From positions 1 through 30,422 of IMG/VR virus record IMGVR_UViG_3300042691_006316: DNA of 30,422 nucleotides, one strand, 5' to 3'. Of this stretch, positions 21,729-28,782 are shown piece by piece; the stretch's first letter is position 1; each line of letters begins with the position of its first letter. Source of the DNA: a virus. The translations under genes and the position numbers were made by a program. The notes under the pieces were generated by a model, which was given only the letters and a program-made list of their open reading frames with translations, had not been told where the DNA came from and ran no database searches.

Positions 21729-21963
21729 GGGTTCTCCTGACTGATCTAGAAAACTTGCCACTGTCTCGGGTACGGATTGCATTCAGCAGTTTTCTAGTGA
21801 GATTTTCAGCCTGTTCAGGCGAATACTCTGACTCAATCTGTTCCAGCAAGCGTATGGCAGTGTCAATGATGTTGCTGGCACGATTTTCAATCAACAAGCG
21901 GCGATCACGTTCTACATACAACGTGTCTAATTCTTCTAGTATACTTCGTGTCTTTTTTTGCAT
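21715..21963 (-). CDS. Helical hypothetical protein, 82 aa
   Basis: An 82-aa charged, helical protein starting MQKKTRSILEELDTLYVERD with coiled-coil-like spacing to about residue 60. It is the first gene of the late run into the 216- and 635-aa genes: a late box at 21982-21987 and AAAGG before the ATG. It overlaps the 216-aa gene by 14 bases. No family is recognised. Confidence 0.6.
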   Translation of the reverse strand: MQKKTRSILEELDTLYVERDRRLLIENRASNIIDTAIRLLEQIESEYSPEQAENLTRKLLNAIRTRDSGKFSRSVRRTHADS

Positions 21964-21981
21964 GTCAGCGGACCTTTGTAT

Positions 21982-21987
21982 TATTTA
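21982..21987 (-). promoter_or_regulatory. T4-type late promoter box, leftward
   Basis: Minus-strand CGCTAAATAAT, 18 bases before the ATG of the 82-aa gene. It is paired back to back with a plus-strand late box 18 bases away. Confidence 0.6.
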
Positions 21988-22005
21988 GCGTAGACCCTTT
22001 GGGAA

Positions 22006-22011
22006 TAAATA
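22006..22011 (+). promoter_or_regulatory. T4-type late promoter box, rightward
   Basis: Plus-strand GAATAAATATC, followed by a 20-nt leader with GAGGA before the ATG at 22032. It drives the tail-fibre gene against the direction of its neighbours. Confidence 0.65.
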
Positions 22012-22031
22012 TCTACTACGAGGACCCAACA

Positions 22032-23642
22032 ATGACCAGTGCAATCAATCCCAACAACATCGACGGCAGTTATCCAGTGCCAGGTGTGCCCAATAACACA
22101 CAGGGCTTTAGAACAAACTTTACCAATACCAAGACCAATTTCCAGTATGCTGCAGCCGAAATTACCGAACTGCAAAGCAAAGCTGTTCTTAAACAAAGTT
22201 TGGGCACTGCCAATGCACTAGTCAACAACAACATGAATGGTAGCACGATCTTCAATGTCAAACTGCAAGACGTTGAGTACAGCTACCTGGCGGTGACTGC
22301 TACCTCGGGCAACATCAACATTGATTACGCAGCAGCAATGTTTCAGCAGATCAACCCCACTGGTCCTGTGAGTCTGGGTTTTAGTAACTTTCCAGCTTCG
22401 GGCACAGTGGGCTCTGTACGGGTGGCCTTCAACATTACCAACGTGTCACAAACAGTGACCTTGCCGTCTGCGGTCAGTGTGGGTATCTCTGCTGTTGCTG
22501 GCATCAGTCCAGGTACACCAGGCCTGAGCAACACCATCACTTTCTCTGCCGCAGGTAACTATGCATTTGAATTTGCGTCAGCTGACGGTGGTACCACTAT
22601 CTGGATCTTTGACGACAGCCGTGCTCCTGACACAATTCGCAGTACTTTTTTCATTGACAATGCCACTGCTGCCACTTCCAATGTAACAGGTGCGCTGAGA
22701 GTGACCGGCGGCGTTGGAGTAGGCGGCAACATATATACTGCAGGCAATGTGTATAGTAGCCGTATCTTTGGCGATGGTGGATTCCTCAGCAACGTGACTG
22801 TGGCGTCCAACGTGGCAGTGACTCAAATTGCCAACGGTGCTTCTGCTATGGCAGTCAACGGTTCAGGTGGCAACATTTCTATCACAGTGGGCGGTATGGC
22901 CAACGTGGCAGTGTTCACTACTACTGGCCTAGATCTCAACGGCAACATTGTGGGCAACGCCAACGTCAGCGGTGAAGTTTACAGTGCCGGCAACATCAAC
23001 GTGAATTCAGGCAGCTACTTCTTGGGCGATGGCAGCTTGTTGAGTAATATATCTCCCAACCATGTGTTCTTTGCCAACAGCTACATGGGGTTTGGTATAG
23101 CCAACGGCAACGCCAACATTTCTGTAGGTTCTTCAGCCAACGTGGCAGTGTTTACTCCTAGTGCAGCAATTTTTGACAGCAACGTGGTGGTACTGGGCGC
23201 AAGTGGTGTTGTTTCCAACGTGGTCACCACCGGCAACCTTGCTGTGACCGGCATAGTGACCAGCGATCTTGTGAGCATTGACCGCATTGTGACCAGCAGC
23301 AACGGGGGCATTGGTTATGTTACAGGTGCTGGTGGTACTCAAACTCAAACCACCAACAAGACCAACCCTGTCACACTTAATACTATTGCGGGTCAAATCA
23401 CTCTAAACAATCAGAACTTGGGTGCAGGTTCTCATGCAACGTTTGTGCTCAACAACACTGCCATTGCCAACACTGACGTCATGATTATCAACCATGTAAG
23501 CGGTGGTACTATCGGTGCTTATACATTTGATGTGAGTTGTAATACTGCAAATGCCAACGTCACCATCACCAACCGTACAGGTGGTGCATTGGCTGAAGCA
23601 CCTGTGATTAGATTTGCTGTGATCAAGAGTGCTATCAGTTAA
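22032..23642 (+). CDS. Tail-fibre/virion structural protein, 536 aa
   Basis: A 536-aa Asn/Gly/Val-rich protein. The start MTSAINPNNIDGSYPVPG is chosen over an upstream ATG because the late box and GAGGA lie between them. Residues 1-60 (QGFRTNFTNTKTNFQYAAAE) form the N-terminal module common in marine phage fibres. Residues 215-420 hold repeated beta units (GDGGFLSNV and GDGSLLSNI; three ANV- or SNVAV-type units). The final 110 aa (TQTQTTNKTNPVTLN to IRFAVIKSAIS) form a C-terminal domain I associate with pelagic phage fibres. It would recognise the host surface. It is one of two plus-strand genes and ends tail-to-tail with the helicase gene. Confidence 0.82.
   Translation: MTSAINPNNIDGSYPVPGVPNNTQGFRTNFTNTKTNFQYAAAEITELQSKAVLKQSLGTANALVNNNMNGSTIFNVKLQDVEYSYLAVTATSGNINIDYAAAMFQQINPTGPVSLGFSNFPASGTVGSVRVAFNITNVSQTVTLPSAVSVGISAVAGISPGTPGLSNTITFSAAGNYAFEFASADGGTTIWIFDDSRAPDTIRSTFFIDNATAATSNVTGALRVTGGVGVGGNIYTAGNVYSSRIFGDGGFLSNVTVASNVAVTQIANGASAMAVNGSGGNISITVGGMANVAVFTTTGLDLNGNIVGNANVSGEVYSAGNINVNSGSYFLGDGSLLSNISPNHVFFANSYMGFGIANGNANISVGSSANVAVFTPSAAIFDSNVVVLGASGVVSNVVTTGNLAVTGIVTSDLVSIDRIVTSSNGGIGYVTGAGGTQTQTTNKTNPVTLNTIAGQITLNNQNLGAGSHATFVLNNTAIANTDVMIINHVSGGTIGAYTFDVSCNTANANVTITNRTGGALAEAPVIRFAVIKSAIS
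22807..23150 (+). repeat. Internal repeats in the tail-fibre gene
   Basis: Exact 14-bp CCAACGTGGCAGTG occurs three times (22807-22820, 22900-22913, 23137-23150), each encoding the beta unit around NVAV. Repeats of this kind allow fibre length or specificity to change by recombination. Confidence 0.65.
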
Positions 23643-25081
23643 CCTGATTTGATCTTGCCCAACAACTGTTTGAGCTTGGCACTCTGAACTTCGCCACTCA
23701 CCTTGCCGGACTCTCCCGACACTGCCATGGGTTTTTCCCAGGCTGGAGTTCCTGTTGGTCGTTCGCTAGTGCCCCCGGCTTCGGCATTGATCTTGCTTTT
23801 GGCCTTGATTGAGTCCATGATACTGCTTTGTGGACGATTGTATCCACCTTCGTCACCGCCCTCGTCTGTGATACGCATAGTTTCAATGTTGTATTCCAAG
23901 TCAATCTTTTGGCCTACGCCTGTGGAGCTACGACTCTTCATACACTGTATCTGATACTTGCCGCGCTCTTTCATGGCACGTGACGTAAAGATACCGAACA
24001 CGTTGTCAGCAGTGTTGATTTTAGAGATACCACCCGAAATGTGCGAATGGTCAAACTCGATTTCTTCCACGGCACTACGGTTCAACTGTGACGCAGTGAC
24101 CAACAAGATACCCAGTTCCTTGGCCAAGTTGCGCAGTTCTTCACTCACATACTTGTCTTTCACAAACAAGTCGTTGGGCGAAACTTTGGCGCTGACCGGC
24201 ATCAACAAGTCCAAGTAGTCCACCATGATAAAGTCTACTTTGTGACCGGTCTTGATCTGATACTCTTTCAAGAACGCACGTACATCGTTGATGTTGCTCT
24301 GTGCTGGCAAGGCTTTGACTTGATAGCTGCCGCTTTTGCGACCCACCATCTTGATCTTGAGTGCTGCATTTTCTTTGTCACGTCGGATGTCCTTGGTGCT
24401 CATGTCTGTCAGCATGGCTGCAGTACGCAAGCCTGTGAGTTCTTCACTCAGTTCCAAGGTAATGTAAACACCGTGTAATCCTTGTTGCACCCAGTTCAAG
24501 GCAATGTTCATCATCACTAGAGATTTACCAGAACCTGATCCGCCAGCAAAGATGTTGAGTTCGCCACGACTGAATCCACCATACAGCAGTCGATCCATCT
24601 GTGGCCAGCCTGTTGACACCTGTCCGCCTGTGTCAAAGTAGCGACTGAACATGCCTTCGGGGTCAGCCCAGAAGTCTGTGCCCAGGTCCTTGGTCAAACT
24701 GATCTGCACCGCATCCTTGATCAGTTTTTCCACAGGTTCAAACTCGCCTTTTTCCAGCAAGTCTGCTGACTTCAAGATAGCACGTTCTAGTTCTTGACGT
24801 CGAGTAAATGCTTCAAACTCAGTCATGAACCATTCAAAGTGTCCTTCGTTCAAGTCTGGAACTGTTTGCAGTCGTACACCTGTGGTGGCCGATATCTGCG
24901 TGATCTCGGGCATGGTCTTGTACTTGTCCGAGTGCTCGCGAATAAACTCTGCAGCCGGACGTAGGCTGCGATCAAAGTTTTCGGGATTGAAAATGTTCTG
25001 CACACGCACATAGCTCGACGCATCCTGCAACATCATTTCCAGGAACAAACGTTGTACGTCAGTTGAGTAATCTTTTAGCAA
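23639..25081 (-). CDS. gp41: DnaB-family replicative helicase (gp41-like)
   Basis: A 480-aa RecA-fold helicase that would unwind DNA at the fork. Walker A is GGSGSGKS (180-187), Walker B is FIMVDYLDLL (284-293), and a TASQLNRS sensor follows. The N-terminal 130 aa form the DnaB-like collar. The C-terminal 70 aa are low-complexity, ending KLKQLLGKIKSG. It starts at TTG (25079-25081), inside the last 23 bases of the primase, with AAGGA nine bases upstream; the residues after it match the expected family start (YSTDVQRLFLEMML). The next ATG would delete that region. Helicase and primase are adjacent, as the T4 primosome demands. Confidence 0.93.
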   Translation of the reverse strand: MLKDYSTDVQRLFLEMMLQDASSYVRVQNIFNPENFDRSLRPAAEFIREHSDKYKTMPEITQISATTGVRLQTVPDLNEGHFEWFMTEFEAFTRRQELERAILKSADLLEKGEFEPVEKLIKDAVQISLTKDLGTDFWADPEGMFSRYFDTGGQVSTGWPQMDRLLYGGFSRGELNIFAGGSGSGKSLVMMNIALNWVQQGLHGVYITLELSEELTGLRTAAMLTDMSTKDIRRDKENAALKIKMVGRKSGSYQVKALPAQSNINDVRAFLKEYQIKTGHKVDFIMVDYLDLLMPVSAKVSPNDLFVKDKYVSEELRNLAKELGILLVTASQLNRSAVEEIEFDHSHISGGISKINTADNVFGIFTSRAMKERGKYQIQCMKSRSSTGVGQKIDLEYNIETMRITDEGGDEGGYNRPQSSIMDSIKAKSKINAEAGGTSERPTGTPAWEKPMAVSGESGKVSGEVQSAKLKQLLGKIKSG

Positions 25082-26027
25082 GTTGTCTTTTCCTTAGTTC
25101 TATTTTGATTCTACTGGTTTCTCTGGCCTGCATGATAGTTATCAACACAGCAAGCCGGCCATATTTGATCACAGCATCGTTGACATCTTTGCAGTCATCA
25201 CCCCAGTCAGGTATGCTCACTGCCCAACCCAGTTCCATGGCGCGGTCTATCAAGTCCAGGCCTGTTTTGTCTTGATCAGGCACCACTGTGATTTCCTTAC
25301 CTAGGTTGCGTATCACACGGGCTTGAACATCGCTAATGTCATTGTGCATGACTGCAACACCACCAATGCTGAGTGCGTCAAATATGCCTTCAGTCACCAA
25401 GACCTGTGTCCAGGCGGCCTGCACACTGTCTACATTAAACACATAACCCGGCTGTGAGTCAGTGAGATATCTGGGATTGCGATCATCCAAGAATCGCTTG
25501 GTCCATCCTACCACGCGGTTGTTGTAGGTAAATGGAACGACAATACCTGCACGTTTGCTGAGAGCATCCACCATAAACGGAAAGTATTCAGGTGCTCGTC
25601 GTGATTGCAAGTATCTAGCCGACTCTGAATTAGGTTCCACAAACTCTGCTCCTGCTGGCAGTTCTCGTTCTTCAAAATTGATACCTTGCAACAGTTGCGC
25701 AGTACGTTCACGATCTTCAATGATGCCGTACACACTGCGATGCCGCATACTGTCAAGGTTCAAGTGTTCAATGTCATTGTCACTTACACCAAACCAACTC
25801 AAGAGCCTGCGGGCCTTAAAGCTCACAGAGCGGCCAAGGATAAAGCTGGCAGTGTAGCTACAATTGAAGCAGTGATAACTCCAACCTTGTTCAGTTGCCT
25901 TGAGTCCACCTCTTAGTCGATGATCTGCACTCTGCCCATTGTGCGTACAGCAAGGCGCATTGAAGCTGATCCACCCTGAAGGTGTCTGCTTCCGTTTGCC
26001 GGGCAAGTAACTGGTTATGTCAATCAT
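25059..26027 (-). CDS. gp61: DNA primase (gp61-like, zinc-finger and Toprim)
   Basis: A 322-aa primase that lays down RNA primers with the neighbouring helicase. An N-terminal zinc site is formed by Cys26, Cys27, His29, Cys53 and Cys56 region residues (APCCTHNG, YHCFNCSY). The Toprim core has Glu213 (LVTEGIFDALS), Asp251-x-Asp253 (VVPDQDKTG) and a late Asp pair (CKDVNDAV). Length is close to T4 gp61. The ATG lies seven bases after a TATACT -10-like box with a perfect palindrome, and no ribosome-binding site is seen, so the mRNA may be leaderless. The 3' end overlaps the helicase gene by 23 bases. Confidence 0.93.
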   Translation of the reverse strand: MIDITSYLPGKRKQTPSGWISFNAPCCTHNGQSADHRLRGGLKATEQGWSYHCFNCSYTASFILGRSVSFKARRLLSWFGVSDNDIEHLNLDSMRHRSVYGIIEDRERTAQLLQGINFEERELPAGAEFVEPNSESARYLQSRRAPEYFPFMVDALSKRAGIVVPFTYNNRVVGWTKRFLDDRNPRYLTDSQPGYVFNVDSVQAAWTQVLVTEGIFDALSIGGVAVMHNDISDVQARVIRNLGKEITVVPDQDKTGLDLIDRAMELGWAVSIPDWGDDCKDVNDAVIKYGRLAVLITIMQARETSRIKIELRKRQLAKRLLN

Positions 26028-26044
26028 CTGTTATAGTATAACAG
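26028..26044 (-). promoter_or_regulatory. Palindromic promoter element before primase
   Basis: CTGTTATA-C-TATAACAG on the minus strand is a perfect 8-bp dyad with a one-base centre. It contains TGTTATACT, an extended -10, ending seven bases before the primase ATG. The -35 is weak. A dimeric repressor or the extended -10 alone could govern it. Confidence 0.5.
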
Positions 26045-26067
26045 AATCACCCGGTGAACTGCAACGA

Positions 26068-27144
26068 TTAACGGTATTGAATGTTCTCAACTACACCGTT
26101 TGTGAGAACTACTGTGGCTGCAGTACTGCCTTCAAACTGGATAGGCAAGTAGCCTGAACCGCCGTTGGTCACTGTGACGTTGGCCACAGTGCCGGCACCG
26201 CCTGAGTTCAAAGTGGCCACAGCAGTGGCACCTGCACCATAGCCTAGGATCTGCACATACGGAGGGGCCACATAGGAATTGCCAGAATTGGTCAACAAGA
26301 TTCCAGTCACTACGCCATCTACCACGGTGGCCTCAGCAGTGGCACCGTAACCAATAGAAGTGTTTAGGGCAATTCTCAACAAGGGATGATAACCCACTGC
26401 ATTAAAATACACAGATTCTGTAGCATCCAAATACTCACGGCTTTCGGTAACATTATAAAATTCTGATTCGTAGTCCTGTGCTGCCTGTAGTTTGAGTGTG
26501 CCTGTGTAGTGCACCAAGTCCATTTTGACTGTGGTTAGGCTAGAGCCATTGGTGGTCATGTGGCTGCTATAAAACTCTGTACGCTGCACACTGTTGAGTG
26601 GCTGTGGGTTCAGTGCCCAGTCAGGCCAGCCAGTGGGGGCTGCACTCACGGTTTGATTTTTGCCAGTGATAGTGGGAATGGTAACTTCAAGGCTGGGCAC
26701 AAATTCTGGATAGATACTATCCACAATGTTACAATCAGCACGGGCACCTGCATCAGCGTCAGTGAACACAGCCTGATGATAGCTGCCCTGAGTTCGCTCA
26801 ATGCTGTAGCTGCCGGGTTGAGCCACAATGTCATTGGTGTCCTCTGGGGTCAATACCACACGCACCCGCCCGGTCACAGCACTCAGTATGTCCATTTCTT
26901 TTTCCACCAGTAAGCGATCGCCAGCTTGTGTCAAGAGTCTAAATTTGAATGTGGATCCTGTGACATTGACAGGCTTTTGATCCTGATTGATGAATTCAAA
27001 GAGCAACACATTGTCCACTCCTTTGTTTACTGTTAAAGTTTTTGCGTACACTGGATCATACCTCTTTGTGAAATATCCACCCGCGGTGTCTACCAGTAAC
27101 ACTCTGGTAATTTGCTGATAAAGATAAACGGTTGTGGAATACAT
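26068..27144 (-). CDS. Virion structural protein with BppU-like N-terminus, 358 aa
   Basis: The 358-aa protein starts MYSTTVYLYQQITRVLLV; an upstream ATG lies beyond the late box and is rejected. Residues about 40-110 (DNVLLFEFINQDQKPVNVTG, then VRVVLTPEDTNDIV) resemble the beta-sandwich found at the N-terminus of phage baseplate/receptor-binding proteins (BppU/DUF2479 type). The C-terminal 110 aa are GYGATAEATVVDG/TNSGNSYVAPP/NGGSGYLP repeats found in phage fibre proteins. TAAATA ends five bases before the ATG with no ribosome-binding site, so the message should be leaderless. It probably belongs to the tail fibre or neck. Confidence 0.78.
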   Translation of the reverse strand: MYSTTVYLYQQITRVLLVDTAGGYFTKRYDPVYAKTLTVNKGVDNVLLFEFINQDQKPVNVTGSTFKFRLLTQAGDRLLVEKEMDILSAVTGRVRVVLTPEDTNDIVAQPGSYSIERTQGSYHQAVFTDADAGARADCNIVDSIYPEFVPSLEVTIPTITGKNQTVSAAPTGWPDWALNPQPLNSVQRTEFYSSHMTTNGSSLTTVKMDLVHYTGTLKLQAAQDYESEFYNVTESREYLDATESVYFNAVGYHPLLRIALNTSIGYGATAEATVVDGVVTGILLTNSGNSYVAPPYVQILGYGAGATAVATLNSGGAGTVANVTVTNGGSGYLPIQFEGSTAATVVLTNGVVENIQYR

Positions 27145-27149
27145 TGATG

Positions 27150-27155
27150 TATTTA
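27150..27155 (-). promoter_or_regulatory. T4-type late promoter box, leftward, leaderless
   Basis: Minus-strand GCTAAATAC; five bases then ATG of the 358-aa gene. Placed back to back with a plus-strand late box nine bases away. Confidence 0.65.
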
Positions 27156-27163
27156 GCACACCA

Positions 27164-27169
27164 TAAATA
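27164..27169 (+). promoter_or_regulatory. T4-type late promoter box, rightward, leaderless
   Basis: Plus-strand CATAAATAAC (ATAAATA matches the T4 late core); six bases then ATG of the 125-aa gene at 27176. Confidence 0.65.
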
Positions 27170-27175
27170 ACCCAG

Positions 27176-27553
27176 ATGGCTAACAACATATTCCAAAAGC
27201 TGACAGAAAAATATCCTTTTATAACCTTGTGTGTCTACGCCAACAACGAGTATGTGGGAGTGGTGCAAAATCGTGATGATATTGTGACCACCATCTACGA
27301 CTTTGGTGCTGTGATTTTGCAAGAAGATAAACTGGAGTTTTTGGAGTTGGCAGCAGCCTGGTGGTGGGAAAGCAATCGTAGTATTCCTATCAACATTTTC
27401 TTGAGACGAGACTGGGACAAATTCAGACCCACATTACGCACTTTTGTCAATAAAGATCTTGAAATCCTACATGGCCCAACCTGTAGCTTGCTGGACATAG
27501 CCCGTAAAAAGAGCAAGCGAAAAAGCATCACACTGGTTCGTCGGCTTGACTAA
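27176..27553 (+). CDS. Conserved-looking hypothetical protein, 125 aa
   Basis: A 125-aa basic protein starting MANNIFQKLTEKYPFITLCV. It has a Trp-rich helix (LELAAAWWWESNRSIPINIF, about 56-75) and a Lys/Arg-rich C-terminus (ARKKSKRKSITLVRR), suggesting nucleic-acid or scaffold binding. I recall similar proteins in pelagic T4-like phages without assigned function. It is the second plus-strand gene; its 3' end overlaps the DnaE-like gene on the opposite strand by 26 bases. Confidence 0.7.
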   Translation: MANNIFQKLTEKYPFITLCVYANNEYVGVVQNRDDIVTTIYDFGAVILQEDKLEFLELAAAWWWESNRSIPINIFLRRDWDKFRPTLRTFVNKDLEILHGPTCSLLDIARKKSKRKSITLVRRLD

Positions 27554-28106
27554 TCAAGTTCATGTGTAAAGCAACCAACATGCTGTAACTAAGAGCATGC
27601 GCCTTTTTGAATGTATATCCTTGACTGCTATCCCCATCCCACACTGTGTCAAACACCTGATCCCAGGATTGATTTTGTAAGTGTGCTTTGCCTGGCCGAA
27701 TGATCGAAATAAAAGCTGCCATTCTGGGTATAGAATCAGGTCGCATGGTCTTTAACAGATCTGTGTAATTGCCCACATGCACCAATTGGCCGGCCCAGGC
27801 CGGATCTTGCCACAGTCGTTGCCAGGGCGGAGTTGCGGCCAGCATTTGTTCATAGTGCTCAAGACTCTTGATCAACTGATACACACTCATGTTCAAGAAG
27901 TCGATCTTAAAATAGCCACGTGATTCTGCGGACTCATAGTCTATGGCTGCACACTGATTCACAGGATCATACGGAATGTCTGTGACATACACACCCGAAT
28001 TATGACGTCGTACCTGGCCTTGATGTAATTGTCGTGCTGGGGTATGCTGAATCAAACTCAGTATCTTGTTTCTGTCAGCAAAGTCCAAGTCAATGTCTGC
28101 GCTCAT
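27528..28106 (-). CDS. Miniature DnaE/PolC-like (C-family polymerase palm) protein, 192 aa
   Basis: A 192-aa protein in which the motif skeleton of bacterial DnaE appears in order at one-sixth of its length. ADIDLDF (3-9) matches the PDIDIDF motif that carries two catalytic Asp; RHNSGVYV (34-41) matches HAGGVVI; GYFKIDFLNMSV (64-75) matches the GLVKFDFLGL motif with the third catalytic Asp (Asp69); AAFISIIRPGK (130-140) matches ALYRPGPM; GYTFKKAHALSYSML (163-177) matches GYGFNKSHAAAYAL. PHP, most of the palm insert, fingers, beta-binding and OB regions are missing. It may be a repurposed or decayed polymerase fragment, or a small enzyme. It lies one base after the zinc-finger gene and is probably co-translated with it. 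Confidence 0.75.
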   Translation of the reverse strand: MSADIDLDFADRNKILSLIQHTPARQLHQGQVRRHNSGVYVTDIPYDPVNQCAAIDYESAESRGYFKIDFLNMSVYQLIKSLEHYEQMLAATPPWQRLWQDPAWAGQLVHVGNYTDLLKTMRPDSIPRMAAFISIIRPGKAHLQNQSWDQVFDTVWDGDSSQGYTFKKAHALSYSMLVALHMNLISQADEPV

Positions 28107-28107
28107 G

Positions 28108-28782
28108 TCACCATCCTGCTCGAGTTAATATTTCTTGTGCATAGGCCTGATCTGCAGGACGTTTTGCAAACTGCTGCTGCCACAAATCCGAATCAATATA
28201 GGGCCAGATCATGGCAACCTGTGTGGGATCGAGACTGCCCAAGAACCTTTGTCCCGATTCAGAATTGTATATCACCCAAGGACTAATCCGCCCTGTTGTG
28301 ACAGCATAGCACATGGCATTGGCATTGCCGTATCTTAAACAGTCGCTGGGCTGGGCTAAGTTGGTTTCTGCCCAGTTTAAGCCAAACTCCACTGCACGAG
28401 CTAGAGCATCGTCCACTGCTTCTACCTGTAGGTAATCAATTAGATATTCTGTGTACACTCGATCGCTACACCAGTAGTCGATCTTTTTGTTGTGTTTCAG
28501 CAACCAGTCAATGAAACGCGGTGGGTTAATAGCACGTATGCCCACACAGTATCGTCCAAACTTGACAAACGCACGATAGTAGGCCGACTCCACAAAGGTT
28601 TCAAATGTTTTGTTGCGAGCTGATCCTGCTGCTGTTTCGTAAAAGCGTATGTAACTCTGAAAACCCAAACGAACACCTGCCTCATCACGGCCGGCGTGTC
28701 TACGCTTGGGCTCACACATGTGTGCTGCAATAGAAGTTTCTTTTGCAAACTCTTTCTTGCAATATTCGCAACAATAGCTCAT
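28108..28782 (-). CDS. Zinc-finger protein next to DnaE-like gene, 224 aa
   Basis: The 224-aa protein opens with a C-x2-C-x12-H-x-C finger (Cys5, Cys8, His21, Cys23 in CCEYCKKEFAKETSIAAHMC). The rest is helical with aromatic clusters (YRAFVKFGRYCVGIRAINPP, RFIDWLLKHNKKIDYWC). No catalytic motif is recognised. The finger suggests a DNA, RNA or protein contact. The ATG overlaps the stop of the SGNH-like gene (ATGA), and its own TGA is one base before the DnaE-like ATG; the tight coupling makes the DnaE-like protein the likely partner. I recall such finger proteins in marine T4-like phages. Confidence 0.75.
   Translation of the reverse strand: MSYCCEYCKKEFAKETSIAAHMCEPKRRHAGRDEAGVRLGFQSYIRFYETAAGSARNKTFETFVESAYYRAFVKFGRYCVGIRAINPPRFIDWLLKHNKKIDYWCSDRVYTEYLIDYLQVEAVDDALARAVEFGLNWAETNLAQPSDCLRYGNANAMCYAVTTGRISPWVIYNSESGQRFLGSLDPTQVAMIWPYIDSDLWQQQFAKRPADQAYAQEILTRAGW

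Noticed and set aside
21948-22031. Upstream extension of the tail-fibre gene
   Set aside because: It would read through the late promoter box and the ribosome-binding site; the ATG at 22032 follows GAGGA and matches fibre N-termini.
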